Source: Microbulbifer sp. GL-2 (GTDB taxonomy: Bacteria > Pseudomonadota > Gammaproteobacteria > Pseudomonadales > Cellvibrionaceae). Taken from it: 64,000 nt of DNA. Under the pieces are notes generated by a model, which saw nothing but the letters and a program-made list of their open reading frames with translations, did no database searches and had not been told where the DNA came from. The DNA lies in contig NZ_AP019807.1 in the NCBI RefSeq assembly GCF_007183175.1, positions 892,001 through 956,000 of the forward strand, written 5' to 3'. The position numbers and the translations under genes are program-made. Below are positions 7,951 through 16,544 of this stretch, piece after piece. Each line of letters opens with the position of its first letter. Position 1 is the stretch's first letter.

Positions 7951-9297
7951 CTAGCGACGACCGTAGCTTTGCAGATTCGCTTTTTTCATCAAGCCCTCGT
8001 ACTGGTGCGACAGCAGATGCGATTGTACCTGTGCCATAAAGTCCATCACTACTACAACTACGATCAGCAGTGAGGTACCCCCCAGATAGAAGGGAACGTT
8101 AAACCCGACCACCAGGAACTGCGGCAGCAAGGATACCAGCGCGATATACACAGCACCTACCAGAGTGAGTCGGGTCAACACGCTGTCGATATAGCGGGCC
8201 GTCTGCTCACCGGGGCGAATACCTGGTACATAAGCACCGGACTTTTTCAGGTTGTCTGCAACTTCATTCGGGTTAAACATCAACGCCGTGTAAAAGAAGC
8301 AGAAGAAACCAATCAGCAGTGCGAACAAAATAATGTTCAACGGCTGCCCTGGTCCCAGCTGCAGCGCCATCCACTGCAGAATCTGAGCACCTATACCCTC
8401 TCCACCCTGTCCGAACCACTGTGCCAGCGTCGCTGGGAACAGCAGAATACTACTGGCGAAGATTACCGGGATAACACCGGCCATATTCACCTTCAGCGGC
8501 AGGTGGCTCGCCTGCGCAGCGGGTGCAGCGGAATAGCGACCAGCCTGACGTCGGGCGTGGTTAATAGTAATTCGACGCTGACCGCGTTCCATCACCACCA
8601 CAAAGAACACAACAGCGAGGGCAATTACGCCGATGATCAGCAGCATAAGGATATGCAGCTCACCTTGTCGTGCCTGTTCAAACGCCTGACCGATAGCGCC
8701 GGGTAAACCGGCCACGATACCGGCAAAAATCAGCATGGAAATGCCGTTGCCAACACCGCGCTCAGTGATCTGCTCACCGAGCCACATCATAAATACAGCA
8801 CCGGTCACCAGTGACGTCACCGCCACAAAGTAAAAACCAAACGCCGGCTCAGATGAGTAAGCCAGATTCTGCCCTGCTAGCCCGAAGGTCATGCCGATAC
8901 CCTGAATAAGGGCCAGCAGTACGGTCAGGTAGCGGGTGTACTGGTTGATCTTACGTCTTCCAGCCTCCCCCTCTTTCTTCAATGCTTCCAGCGAAGGAGT
9001 CACCGCGCTCATCAACTGCATGATGATGGACGCGGAGATGTAGGGCATGATGCCCAGAGCCAAAATACTCATCCTCTCCAGGGCGCCGCCTGAGAACATG
9101 TTAAACAGGCCAAGGATGGTTCCCTGGTTCTGATTAAACAGGTTCGACAGCTTTTCCGGATCAATGCCGGGCACCGGAATATGTGTCCCCAGTCGATAAA
9201 CAAGAATCGCTAGAAACAGAAAACGAAGACGAGCCCAAAGCTCGCCCAATCCCTTGCTGTTGCCCAGGGGATTTCCACCGGATCCTGGTCGTGCCAT
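7951..9297 (-). CDS. secY: Preprotein translocase subunit SecY
   Basis: 448 residues with about ten transmembrane helices, the channel of the SecYEG translocase in the inner membrane. Family landmarks include LRFLFLAILVYRLGTHIPVPGID at the first helix, the plug-side region FNMFSGGALERMSILALGIMPYISASIIMQL, cytoplasmic loop GQRRITINHARRQAGR, and PGIRPGEQTARYIDSVLTRLTLVGA in loop C5. The start is supported by GAGG five bases upstream. Coupled closely to rplO (11 bp). Confidence 0.98.
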   Translation of the reverse strand: MARPGSGGNPLGNSKGLGELWARLRFLFLAILVYRLGTHIPVPGIDPEKLSNLFNQNQGTILGLFNMFSGGALERMSILALGIMPYISASIIMQLMSAVTPSLEALKKEGEAGRRKINQYTRYLTVLLALIQGIGMTFGLAGQNLAYSSEPAFGFYFVAVTSLVTGAVFMMWLGEQITERGVGNGISMLIFAGIVAGLPGAIGQAFEQARQGELHILMLLIIGVIALAVVFFVVVMERGQRRITINHARRQAGRYSAAPAAQASHLPLKVNMAGVIPVIFASSILLFPATLAQWFGQGGEGIGAQILQWMALQLGPGQPLNIILFALLIGFFCFFYTALMFNPNEVADNLKKSGAYVPGIRPGEQTARYIDSVLTRLTLVGAVYIALVSLLPQFLVVGFNVPFYLGGTSLLIVVVVVMDFMAQVQSHLLSHQYEGLMKKANLQSYGRR

Positions 9298-9308
9298 TGG
9301 CGCCTCGA

Positions 9309-9743
9309 TTAGTCTTCTATTTTACCGCCAGCAGCTTCGATAGCCGCCTTTGCACCTTTGGTCACTCCCAGACCCTTTACGGTAACAGCTTTAGTCAGCT
9401 CACCTGAGAGAAATACTTTGGCGCGTTTAATATGGCTGCCGATAATATCGGCATTCTTCAGCGCTGCCAAATCGATTACGTCACTTTCTACCTTCGCCAG
9501 CTCTGCCAAGCGCACTTCTGCGGTAAAGCGAGAAACGCGAGCGGTGAAACCGTACTTCGGCAAACGCTTCTGCAAAGGCATCTGACCGCCTTCGAAGCCC
9601 GGACGAACACTGCCGCCGGAACGCGCTTTTTGACCTTTGTGGCCGCGGCCACCGGTCTTACCCAATCCACTACCAATACCACGGCCAACGCGCTTAGCGC
9701 TGTGCTTGTGGCCTTGTGCGGGAGATAAGTCGTTCAAACGCAT
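9309..9743 (-). CDS. rplO: 50S ribosomal protein L15
   Basis: 144 residues. The glycine- and basic-rich N terminus (KRVGRGIGSGLGKTGGRGHKGQKARSGG) threads into 23S rRNA and is diagnostic; the globular C-terminal half ends KAAIEAAGGKIED. L15 is a late-assembly protein of the large subunit. It begins one base after the rpmD stop, so translational coupling is likely. Confidence 0.98.
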   Translation of the reverse strand: MRLNDLSPAQGHKHSAKRVGRGIGSGLGKTGGRGHKGQKARSGGSVRPGFEGGQMPLQKRLPKYGFTARVSRFTAEVRLAELAKVESDVIDLAALKNADIIGSHIKRAKVFLSGELTKAVTVKGLGVTKGAKAAIEAAGGKIED

Positions 9744-9744
9744 G

Positions 9745-9930
9745 TTATTCCCCCTCCACCTTAATCAGGTAGTTAACTTTGTTGATCATACCGCGCACAG
9801 AGGGAGTATCTTCCACTTCCACTGTGTGGCCGATACGGCGCAGGCCCAGACCGGCAACGCACGCCTGATGACTTTTCAGGCGTCCGTTGATGCTTTTGGT
9901 CTGGGTGACTTTAATGGTCTTCTTAGCCAT
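9745..9930 (-). CDS. rpmD: 50S ribosomal protein L30
   Basis: 61 residues, the short bacterial L30. The pattern KVTQTKSINGRLKSHQACVAGLGLRRIGHTVEVEDTPSVRGMINKVNYLIKV is characteristic throughout. Positioned between rpsE (38 bp) and rplO (1 bp) as in the spc operon. Confidence 0.97.
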   Translation of the reverse strand: MAKKTIKVTQTKSINGRLKSHQACVAGLGLRRIGHTVEVEDTPSVRGMINKVNYLIKVEGE

Positions 9931-9968
9931 GGTCTTAACCCACCAATAACCTTAAATCTGGACTGTGA

Positions 9969-10475
9969 TTAGCCCAGAATCTCTTCGACTGATTTACCAC
10001 GCTTGGCAGCTACATCTTCCGGACTCTGCATTTGCTCCAGAGCTTTGAAAGTTGCACGTACTACGTTCACCGGATTGGTGGAGCCGTAGCACTTGGCCAA
10101 TACGTTGTGTACGCCAGCCATTTCCAGTACGGAGCGCATAGCACCGCCGGCAATGACGCCAGTACCCTGGGAAGCGGGCTGCATGTAAACCTTGGAACCG
10201 CCGTGACGACCATTGGTAGCGTACTGGATGGTATCGCCATTCAGTTCTACCTGGACCATATTGCGGCGTGCAGCTTCCATCGCCTTCTGGATCGCAACTG
10301 GCACTTCACGCGCCTTGCCACGTCCGAAACCGACACGGCCGTTGCCATCGCCAACAACAGTCAGTGCAGTAAAGGCGAAGATACGACCACCTTTAACAGT
10401 CTTGGCAACGCGATTGACCTGGACCAGCTTCTCCTGCAGGCCTTCGTCGTTGCTTTTGTCTTTCTCTCTAGCCAT
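9969..10475 (-). CDS. rpsE: 30S ribosomal protein S5
   Basis: 168 residues: an N-terminal double-stranded-RNA-binding-like domain (KLVQVNRVAKTVKGGRIFAFTALTVVGDGNGRVG) and a C-terminal S5 fold with ASQGTGVIAGGAMRSVLEMAG. S5 lines the mRNA entry tunnel and influences decoding accuracy; spectinomycin-resistance changes map in the loop seen at VKGGR. 10 bp after rplR. Confidence 0.98.
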   Translation of the reverse strand: MAREKDKSNDEGLQEKLVQVNRVAKTVKGGRIFAFTALTVVGDGNGRVGFGRGKAREVPVAIQKAMEAARRNMVQVELNGDTIQYATNGRHGGSKVYMQPASQGTGVIAGGAMRSVLEMAGVHNVLAKCYGSTNPVNVVRATFKALEQMQSPEDVAAKRGKSVEEILG

Positions 10476-10485
10476 AACTCAACCC

Positions 10486-10836
10486 TTAGAATTTCAGACC
10501 GGCTTCGCGGGCAGCGTCAGCCAGGGCCTTAACGCGGCCATGGTACCTGAAGCCGCTACGATCAAAGGCAACTTGTTCAACACCAGCGGCCTTGGCACGC
10601 TCGGCGATCAGTTTGCCAACCGCAGTAGCGGCATCAGCGTTGCCGGTTTTACCTGAGCGCAGGTCCTTGTCCAGGGTAGAGGCGGAAGCCAGTACCGCAT
10701 TGCCTTCGGCAGACAGGATCTGTGCGTAAATGTGACGTGGTGTGCGGTTCACGGTGAGGCGAACGGCGCCCAGCTCACTGATCTTGGCGCGGGCACGACG
10801 TGCACGACGCAAGCGAGATGCTTTCTTAACGTTCAT
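10486..10836 (-). CDS. rplR: 50S ribosomal protein L18
   Basis: 116 residues with the basic N-terminal arm (KASRLRRARRARAKI), then RLTVNRTPRHIYAQILSAEG and the C-terminal FDRSGFRYHGRVKALADAAREAGLKF. L18 anchors 5S rRNA in the central protuberance together with L5. 13 bp after rplF. Confidence 0.98.
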   Translation of the reverse strand: MNVKKASRLRRARRARAKISELGAVRLTVNRTPRHIYAQILSAEGNAVLASASTLDKDLRSGKTGNADAATAVGKLIAERAKAAGVEQVAFDRSGFRYHGRVKALADAAREAGLKF

Positions 10837-10849
10837 ATCTATGCCCTAT

Positions 10850-11383
10850 TTACTTCTTCTTGGCCTCTTTGCGATACACGCGCTCATCGGCATAACGGAC
10901 ACCCTTACCTTTGTAGGGCTCCGGCGGACGGAACGCACGGATCTCAGCGGCCACTTGGCCCAGCAGCTGTTTATTGCTGCTCTTGAGTACGATTTCAGTC
11001 TGGGATGGCGTTTCCGCAGTCACACCTTCTGGCAACTGATAATCGATCGGATGGGAGAAGCCCAGGGTCAGGTTAACCGTTTTACCGGTGGCTTTCGCAC
11101 GATAACCAACACCCAGCAACTGCAGCTTCTTTTCGAAGCCAGCACTTACGCCTATCACCATGTTATTAACCAGTGCACGGGTAGTACCCGCCAATGCCCT
11201 GGCCTGCTTGGAGCTATTGCGCGCGGCAAAAGTTAGCTGGCTATCTGCCTGGCTCACTTCTACATCACCGTGAATAACCATATCCAGGTTACCGCTACCG
11301 CCTTTAACAGCGATGTTTTGACCTTTCAGGTCAACAGTAACACCTGCGGGGACAACTATCGGACTATTTGCTACTCGAGACAT
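10850..11383 (-). CDS. rplF: 50S ribosomal protein L6
   Basis: 177 residues, two tandem L6 folds. The N-terminal repeat starts MSRVANSPIVVPAGVTVDL; the second contains GYRAKATGKTVNLTLGFSHPIDYQLPEGV and the C-terminal RAFRPPEPYKGKGVRYADE. It binds near the sarcin-ricin loop and the factor-binding site. 12 bp after rpsH. Confidence 0.98.
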   Translation of the reverse strand: MSRVANSPIVVPAGVTVDLKGQNIAVKGGSGNLDMVIHGDVEVSQADSQLTFAARNSSKQARALAGTTRALVNNMVIGVSAGFEKKLQLLGVGYRAKATGKTVNLTLGFSHPIDYQLPEGVTAETPSQTEIVLKSSNKQLLGQVAAEIRAFRPPEPYKGKGVRYADERVYRKEAKKK

Positions 11384-11395
11384 TATGACCCCCGC

Positions 11396-11788
11396 TTAGA
11401 ATACGGTGCAAAGCACTTCGCCACCGACACCGGCTTGGCGAGCAGCGCGATCAGTCATTACACCTTTAGAGGTGGAAACGATCGCGATACCCAGGCCACC
11501 GCGTACGGTCGGCAGAGCTTTTTTACCAGTGTAAGAGCGCAGACCTGGACGGGAAACACGGTCCAGCTCGGCAATAACCGGCTTACCCTGAAAGTATTTC
11601 AGAGCAATAGTCAGTTCAGGCTTAGCGCCTTCACTTACACTTAAATCAGTAACATAGCCTTCGTCTTTCAGGACTTTAGCTACTGCTACCTTCACTTTTG
11701 ATGATGGCAGTGTGACTTCCGCCTTTCCGCGAGCCAGGGCGTTGCGGATGCGAGTCAGCATATCTGCCAACGGATCTTGCATACTCAT
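11396..11788 (-). CDS. rpsH: 30S ribosomal protein S8
   Basis: 130 residues: MSMQDPLADMLTRIRNALARGKAEV at the start, and the C-terminal VSRPGLRSYTGKKALPTVRGGLGIAIVSTSKGVMTDRAAR block. S8 is a primary central-domain 16S rRNA binder and, in E. coli, the autogenous repressor of the spc operon through an mRNA site near rplE. 39 bp after rpsN. Confidence 0.98.
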   Translation of the reverse strand: MSMQDPLADMLTRIRNALARGKAEVTLPSSKVKVAVAKVLKDEGYVTDLSVSEGAKPELTIALKYFQGKPVIAELDRVSRPGLRSYTGKKALPTVRGGLGIAIVSTSKGVMTDRAARQAGVGGEVLCTVF

Positions 11789-11827
11789 CTTTTGAGACTC
11801 CTCAAATCTGCCTAAACCAGCCGGTAA

Positions 11828-12133
11828 TTACCAGCTGGACTTCACGAGGCCAGGGACATCACCACGCATCGCGGCTTCGCGCAGCTTGTTACGGCACAGG
11901 CCGAACTTGCGGTATACAGCGTGGGGGCGACCAGTGATACGACAGCGACGTTGCTGACGTACCGGGCTTGCATCGCGCGGCATTTTCTGCAGCTTGAGTT
12001 GAGCCTCCCACTGTTCTTCTTCAGAAGCAGTGGTACTGGCGATGATCGCCTTCAGCTCTTGACGCTTCTCGGCGTACTTAGCTGCGGTTCGAGCGCGCTT
12101 GTTCTCACGCGCAATCATGGATTTCTTCGCCAT
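11828..12133 (-). CDS. rpsN: 30S ribosomal protein S14 (long, zinc-free form)
   Basis: 101 residues, starting MAKKSMIARENKRARTAAKYAEKR and ending DVPGLVKSSW, with the RRCRITGRPHAVYRKFGLCRNKLREAA core. It lacks the paired CxxC zinc ligands of the short form, so it is the C-minus version usual in gammaproteobacteria. Located in the 30S head. 9 bp after rplE. Confidence 0.97.
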   Translation of the reverse strand: MAKKSMIARENKRARTAAKYAEKRQELKAIIASTTASEEEQWEAQLKLQKMPRDASPVRQQRRCRITGRPHAVYRKFGLCRNKLREAAMRGDVPGLVKSSW

Positions 12134-12142
12134 GGAATCCTC

Positions 12143-12682
12143 TTAACCCTTAAAGGGGAAGTTGAACGCTTTCAGCAGCGCACGACCTTCGTCGTCGTTT
12201 GCGGCTGTGGTTGTAATACAAATATCCAGACCGCGGAGCTTGTCTACTTTGTCGTAGTCAACTTCCGGGAAGATGATTTGCTCAGTCACACCCATAGAGA
12301 AGTTACCGCGGCCGTCAAACTGCTTCGGGCTAATGCCACGGAAGTCACGGATACGCGGAATCGCGATGTCGATCAAACGCTCAAGGAAATCATACATGCG
12401 CTCACCGCGCAGAGTTACCTTGCAACCGATCGGCCAACCGTCGCGAATCTTAAAGCCCGCAATTGACTTGCGTGCTTTAGTAACGATGGGTTTTTGACCA
12501 GAAATTGCTGTCATGTCACTGACAGCGTGCTCCAGCACCTTTTTATCACCAATCGCTTCACCAACACCCATGTTGATGGTGACCTTGGTGATGCGCGGCA
12601 CTGCCATCACATTCTCGAGACCAAGCTCGTCTTTAAGCTTGGGCGCGAGTTCCTTAGTGTAGAGCTCTTTAAGCTTTGCCAT
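12143..12682 (-). CDS. rplE: 50S ribosomal protein L5
   Basis: 179 residues. Motifs are LKELYTKELAPKLKDELGLENVMAVPRI, the PIVTKARKSIAGFKIRDGWPIGCKVTLRG region and PRIRDFRGISPKQFDGRGNFSMGVTEQIIFPE. L5 binds 5S rRNA and contacts S13 across the subunit bridge. 30 bp after rplX. Confidence 0.98.
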   Translation of the reverse strand: MAKLKELYTKELAPKLKDELGLENVMAVPRITKVTINMGVGEAIGDKKVLEHAVSDMTAISGQKPIVTKARKSIAGFKIRDGWPIGCKVTLRGERMYDFLERLIDIAIPRIRDFRGISPKQFDGRGNFSMGVTEQIIFPEVDYDKVDKLRGLDICITTTAANDDEGRALLKAFNFPFKG

Positions 12683-12712
12683 GATCTACCAACCTGCTCT
12701 TGCGCTAAAGCC

Positions 12713-13024
12713 TTAGATGGCTTCGCCGCTGGATTTGAAGACGCGAATCTTAGTGCCGTCTTCCAGTACTTTAAAGCCTACCCGGTCAGCCTTCTGGGTG
12801 TTGGGGTTGAAGATGGCTACGTTGGAAGCTTGGATTGCCGCTTCTTTTTCAACGATGCCGCCAGCAACGCCCAGCTGGGGATTTGGCTTTTGGTGTTTCT
12901 TGATCATCTGTATGCCGGCAACAATCAGGCGGCCGTCGTTCAGTACTTTACGTACTGAACCACGCTTGCCCTTGTCGCGACCGGCGATAACGATCACTTC
13001 GTCGTCACGCTTGATCTTGCGCAT
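12713..13024 (-). CDS. rplX: 50S ribosomal protein L24
   Basis: 103 residues with a KOW motif at the N terminus (KIKRDDEVIVIAGRDKGKRGSVRKV) and the conserved MIKKHQKPNPQLGVAGGIVEKEAAIQASNVAIF. L24 is one of the two initiators of 50S assembly at the 5' end of 23S rRNA. 20 bp after rplN. Confidence 0.98.
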   Translation of the reverse strand: MRKIKRDDEVIVIAGRDKGKRGSVRKVLNDGRLIVAGIQMIKKHQKPNPQLGVAGGIVEKEAAIQASNVAIFNPNTQKADRVGFKVLEDGTKIRVFKSSGEAI

Positions 13025-13044
13025 AACTCTTCTCCGCTCGAGGC

Positions 13045-13413
13045 TTAGATAACTTCGGGGGCGAGCGAGATGATCTTCATGAACTTCTCACCACGCAGTT
13101 CGCGAGTTACCGGACCAAAAATACGGGTGCCAACCGGCGCCAATTGCTGGTTCAGCAATACCGCTGCGTTATCGTCAAATTTAATCAGGGAACCATCCGC
13201 GCGACGCACACCTTTTCTGGTGCGAACCACGACGGCATTCATTACCTGACCCTTCTTCACTTTACCGCGGGGAATGGCTTCCTTAACGGTTACCTTGATA
13301 ATGTCGCCCACGCCGGCATAACGACGATGGGAGCCGCCCAGCACCTTGATGCACATGACGCGGCGAGCCCCACTGTTGTCAGCTACTTCTAAGTAGGATT
13401 CCGCTTGAATCAT
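13045..13413 (-). CDS. rplN: 50S ribosomal protein L14
   Basis: 122 residues, all conserved: MIQAESYLEVADNSGARRVMCIKVLGGSHRRYAGVGD at the start, the RTRKGVRRADGS loop, and GTRIFGPVTRELRGEKFMKIISLAPEVI at the end. L14 lies on the 50S interface and is the docking site of the RsfS silencing factor. 46 bp after rpsQ. Confidence 0.98.
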   Translation of the reverse strand: MIQAESYLEVADNSGARRVMCIKVLGGSHRRYAGVGDIIKVTVKEAIPRGKVKKGQVMNAVVVRTRKGVRRADGSLIKFDDNAAVLLNQQLAPVGTRIFGPVTRELRGEKFMKIISLAPEVI

Positions 13414-13459
13414 TGTCTCTCTCCGAAACCTTTCAATTCGGCAGTCAATGCGCTAGGGG

Positions 13460-13723
13460 TTATACCTTCGCCGCACGCTCTACAATTTTCTGCAAAGCCC
13501 AAGATTTGCTCTTGGACAGCGGACGAGATTCCTCGATGGTTACAACATCACCGATGCTGCAATCATTGTTCTCGTCATGTGCCTTGAGCTTTGTGGACTT
13601 GTTTACAATTTTGCCGTAGATCGGGTGCTTAACACGGCGCTCGATCAAAACGGTGATGGTTTTATCCATCTTGTCACTCACAACCTTGCCGGTCAGAGTA
13701 CGCTTCAGTTTTGCTTCAGCCAT
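13460..13723 (-). CDS. rpsQ: 30S ribosomal protein S17
   Basis: 87 residues, OB-fold. LKRTLTGKVVSDKMDKTITVLIERRVKHPIYGKIV and the ECRPLSK-like segment (EESRPLSKSKSW) are diagnostic. A primary binder of the 16S 5' domain. It starts two bases after the rpmC stop. Confidence 0.98.
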   Translation of the reverse strand: MAEAKLKRTLTGKVVSDKMDKTITVLIERRVKHPIYGKIVNKSTKLKAHDENNDCSIGDVVTIEESRPLSKSKSWALQKIVERAAKV

Positions 13724-13725
13724 GA

Positions 13726-13917
13726 TTAATTACCTGCCTTCTCGGTCAACACAGTCTTTATGCGAGCAATGTCGCGACGAGTCTGCTTCAGCAGATGAGT
13801 CTGAGCCAGCTGACCGGTGGACTTTTGCATACGAAGCTTAAATTGAGCTTCGAGCTGGTTCAGCAGTTCCTGGTTCAGCTCTTCAACTGACTTTTCGCGT
13901 AGATCTGCAGTCTTCAT
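13726..13917 (-). CDS. rpmC: 50S ribosomal protein L29
   Basis: 63 residues, two antiparallel helices: MKTADLREKSVEELNQELLNQL and KSTGQLAQTHLLKQTRRDIARIKTVL. It sits by the exit tunnel near trigger factor and SRP sites. Its ATG shares its A with the rplP stop (TAATG), indicating re-initiation coupling. Confidence 0.97.
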   Translation of the reverse strand: MKTADLREKSVEELNQELLNQLEAQFKLRMQKSTGQLAQTHLLKQTRRDIARIKTVLTEKAGN

Positions 13918-14330
13918 TACATCACCGAACGCTTAACGAAAGTTGTCTTTACAGGCAGCTTGGCCGCAGCAAGTGCGAAAGCCTCACGAGCCAGCTCTTC
14001 GGACACACCCTCCATTTCATAGAGGACCTTGCCCGGCTGGATCTGAGCTACCCAGTATTCAACGCCACCTTTACCTTTACCCATCCGTACTTCGAGGGGT
14101 TTTTGAGTAATTGGCTTGTCTGGAAACACACGAATCCAGATTTTACCGCCACGCTTAACGTGACGAGTCATTGCGCGACGAGCCGCTTCGATCTGGCGCG
14201 CAGTAATGCGACCGCGACCGATAGCCTTAAGGCCAAACTCGCCAAAGCTCACTTTAGAGCCGCGCTGGGAAAGACCGCGGTTGCGACCCTTCTGTACCTT
14301 GCGGAATTTTGTACGCTTTGGTTGCAGCAT
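13917..14330 (-). CDS. rplP: 50S ribosomal protein L16
   Basis: 137 residues. Conserved MLQPKRTKFRKVQKGRNRGLS, then RITARQIEAARRAMTRHVKRGGKIWIRVFPDKPITQKPLEVRMGKGKG. L16 organises the A-site tRNA elbow and is a late-assembly protein. 11 bp after rpsC. Confidence 0.98.
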   Translation of the reverse strand: MLQPKRTKFRKVQKGRNRGLSQRGSKVSFGEFGLKAIGRGRITARQIEAARRAMTRHVKRGGKIWIRVFPDKPITQKPLEVRMGKGKGGVEYWVAQIQPGKVLYEMEGVSEELAREAFALAAAKLPVKTTFVKRSVM

Positions 14331-14341
14331 CTGCGTACCCC

Positions 14342-15022
14342 CTATTTAGCAGGTTTCTTGCGGCTCTTCGTCGGCTTCTCTTCGGGTACTTCGTCACCGA
14401 TGACTTCGCCTTTAAAGATCCAAACTTTGATACCGATAATGCCGTAAGTAGTCTTCGCTTCAACAGTGGCATAGTCGATATTGGCACGTAGGGTGTGCAG
14501 GGGCACACGGCCTTCGCGATACCATTCGGTACGTGCGATTTCCGCACCACCGAGACGACCACTTACTTGAATCTTGATACCTTGGGCGCCCTGACGCATA
14601 GCGTTCTGAACGGCACGCTTCATAGCGCGACGAAACATAACACGGCGTTCCAGCTGCTGGGCAACGTTCTGGCCTACCAGAGCGGCGTCCATATCTGGCT
14701 TGCGCACTTCTTCGATATCGATGTGCACAGGCACGCCCATCTGCGCGCTAACTTCTTTACGCAGACGTTCTACGTCTTCACCTTTTTTACCAATCACGAT
14801 ACCGGGGCGTGCAGTGTGAATAGTCACACGTGCAGTGTTCGCCGGACGCTCGATCTCGATACGGCTCACAGAAGCGTGGGCCAGTTTTTTGCGAATAAAT
14901 TCGCGAACTTTCAGATCCGTGTACAGCTTGTCTGCGTACTCGTCGCTGCCGGCATACCAAACAGAGGTATGCTTTTTAACGATACCCAGACGAATGCCGG
15001 TAGGATGTACTTTTTGTCCCAT
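14342..15022 (-). CDS. rpsC: 30S ribosomal protein S3
   Basis: 226 residues: N-terminal MGQKVHPTGIRLGIVKKHTSVWYA, a type-II KH domain (about 40-110, including IHTARPGIVIGKKGEDVERLRKEV with the GKKG loop), and the C-terminal S3 domain GAQGIKIQVSGRLGGAEIARTEWYREGRVPLHTLRANIDY. It forms the mRNA entry pore with helicase activity. The basic tail ends KPTKSRKKPAK. 19 bp after rplV. Confidence 0.98.
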   Translation of the reverse strand: MGQKVHPTGIRLGIVKKHTSVWYAGSDEYADKLYTDLKVREFIRKKLAHASVSRIEIERPANTARVTIHTARPGIVIGKKGEDVERLRKEVSAQMGVPVHIDIEEVRKPDMDAALVGQNVAQQLERRVMFRRAMKRAVQNAMRQGAQGIKIQVSGRLGGAEIARTEWYREGRVPLHTLRANIDYATVEAKTTYGIIGIKVWIFKGEVIGDEVPEEKPTKSRKKPAK

Positions 15023-15041
15023 GGTTTTCTCGCCTGCTCTC

Positions 15042-15374
15042 TTATTTCTCGGCCACTTTCACAGTGATGTGACAAGTACGCTTAAGAATGCGGTCAGCAC
15101 GACCTTTTGCACGCGGTTTAATGCGCTTCATGGTCATACCTTCGTCCACAAAAACTGTGGAAACTTTCAGCTCGTCAACGTCAGCACCTTCGTTGTGCTC
15201 GGCGTTGGCAATAGCCGACTCCAGTACTTTCTTGACGATCGCCGCACCCTTTTTAGTACTGAATGCCAGTATATCCAGGGCTTCTTCAACGCCTTTGCCG
15301 CGAACCTGATCAGCTACCAGTCGCGCCTTTTGCGCCGATAGACGTGCGCCGCGTAATTTTGCTGCTACTTCCAT
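15042..15374 (-). CDS. rplV: 50S ribosomal protein L22
   Basis: 110 residues. LRGARLSAQKARLVADQVRGKGVEEALDILAFSTKKGA, AIANAEHNEGADVDELKV and the tunnel-lining hairpin MTMKRIKPRAKGRADRILKRTCHITV are all present; the hairpin contacts macrolides in the exit tunnel. 15 bp after rpsS. Confidence 0.98.
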   Translation of the reverse strand: MEVAAKLRGARLSAQKARLVADQVRGKGVEEALDILAFSTKKGAAIVKKVLESAIANAEHNEGADVDELKVSTVFVDEGMTMKRIKPRAKGRADRILKRTCHITVKVAEK

Positions 15375-15389
15375 CTTTATAACCTCGGC

Positions 15390-15668
15390 TTAGCGCTTCT
15401 TCGCTTTCTTGTCCGCAGCATGACCGCGGTAAGTGCGGGTAGCAGCGAACTCGCCCAGTTTATGGCCAACCATTTCTTCGTTAACCAAAACGGGCACGTG
15501 TTGACGACCGTTGTGCACGGCAATCGTTAGTCCAACCATTTCCGGCATAATCATGGAACGGCGGGACCAGGTTTTAATCGGTCGACGATCATTGGCTTCA
15601 ATCGCCGCCTCCACCTTCTTGATCAGGTGCTGATCAATAAAGGGACCTTTCTTTAATGAGCGTGGCAC
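15390..15668 (-). CDS. rpsS: 30S ribosomal protein S19
   Basis: 92 residues, starting MPRSLKKGPFIDQHLIKKVE and including KTWSRRSMIMPEMVGLTIAVHNGRQHVPV and the end FAATRTYRGHAADKKAKKR. It pairs with S13 in the 30S head. 37 bp after rplB. Confidence 0.98.
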   Translation of the reverse strand: MPRSLKKGPFIDQHLIKKVEAAIEANDRRPIKTWSRRSMIMPEMVGLTIAVHNGRQHVPVLVNEEMVGHKLGEFAATRTYRGHAADKKAKKR

Positions 15669-15705
15669 TGTCGATTCCTCTCTAGCTGCTCAGACATCGC
15701 GCGGC

Positions 15706-16530
15706 TTACTTGCCGCGACGACGAACTATCATCTTATCGGTGCGCTTGTTCTTGCGCGTTTTCTTACCCTTGGTCGGAACGCCCCACGGAGTAACCGGAT
15801 GACGACCACCAGAGGTACGGCCTTCACCACCACCGTGCGGGTGATCTACCGGGTTCATCGCCACACCGCGAACGGTAGGACGAACACCGCGCCAGCGTGC
15901 AGCACCAGCTTTACCCAGCTTACGCAGGCTGTGCTCGGAGTTGCTCACTTCACCCAGGGTTGCGCGGCACTCAGCGAGCACCTTGCGCATTTCGCCGGAG
16001 CGCAGACGAATGGTCGCATACTGACCTTCACGAGCTACCAGCTGCACGGAGGCACCAGCAGAACGGGCCAGCTGAGCGCCTTTGCCTGGCTTCAGCTCAA
16101 TCGCGTGGATTACAGAACCCACCGGAATGTTGCGCAGAGGCAAGGTGTTACCCACAGCAATCGGTGCGGCATCGCCGGACTGAATGGTGGCACCAGCCTT
16201 GAGGCCTTTCGGTGCGATGATGTAACGACGCTCACCGTCGGCGTAACACACCAGGGCGATGTGTGCGCTGCGGTTCGGATCGTACTCCAGACGCTCAACT
16301 TTAGCCGGAATACCGTCTTTGTTGCGTTTGAAGTCGACTACGCGATAGTGCTGCTTGTGACCGCCACCGATGTGACGGGTAGTGATACGACCATTGTTGT
16401 TACGGCCACCGCTTTTGCTTTTACTCTCCAAAAGAGGAGCGTAAGGAGCACCTTTATGCAGGTCGGGGTTAACAACCTTAACGAGGTGACGACGGCCGGC
16501 GGAGGTCGGTTTTGTTTTTACAATTGCCAT
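15706..16530 (-). CDS. rplB: 50S ribosomal protein L2
   Basis: 274 residues: an N-terminal OB domain followed by an SH3-like domain and a basic C-terminal extension. The segment with VAMNPVDHPHGGGEGRTSGGRHPVTPWG carries the conserved histidine near the peptidyl-transferase centre. L2 is required for subunit association and peptide-bond formation. 14 bp after rplW. Confidence 0.98.
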   Translation of the reverse strand: MAIVKTKPTSAGRRHLVKVVNPDLHKGAPYAPLLESKSKSGGRNNNGRITTRHIGGGHKQHYRVVDFKRNKDGIPAKVERLEYDPNRSAHIALVCYADGERRYIIAPKGLKAGATIQSGDAAPIAVGNTLPLRNIPVGSVIHAIELKPGKGAQLARSAGASVQLVAREGQYATIRLRSGEMRKVLAECRATLGEVSNSEHSLRKLGKAGAARWRGVRPTVRGVAMNPVDHPHGGGEGRTSGGRHPVTPWGVPTKGKKTRKNKRTDKMIVRRRGK

Positions 16531-16544
16531 TGTAACAGTCCCCT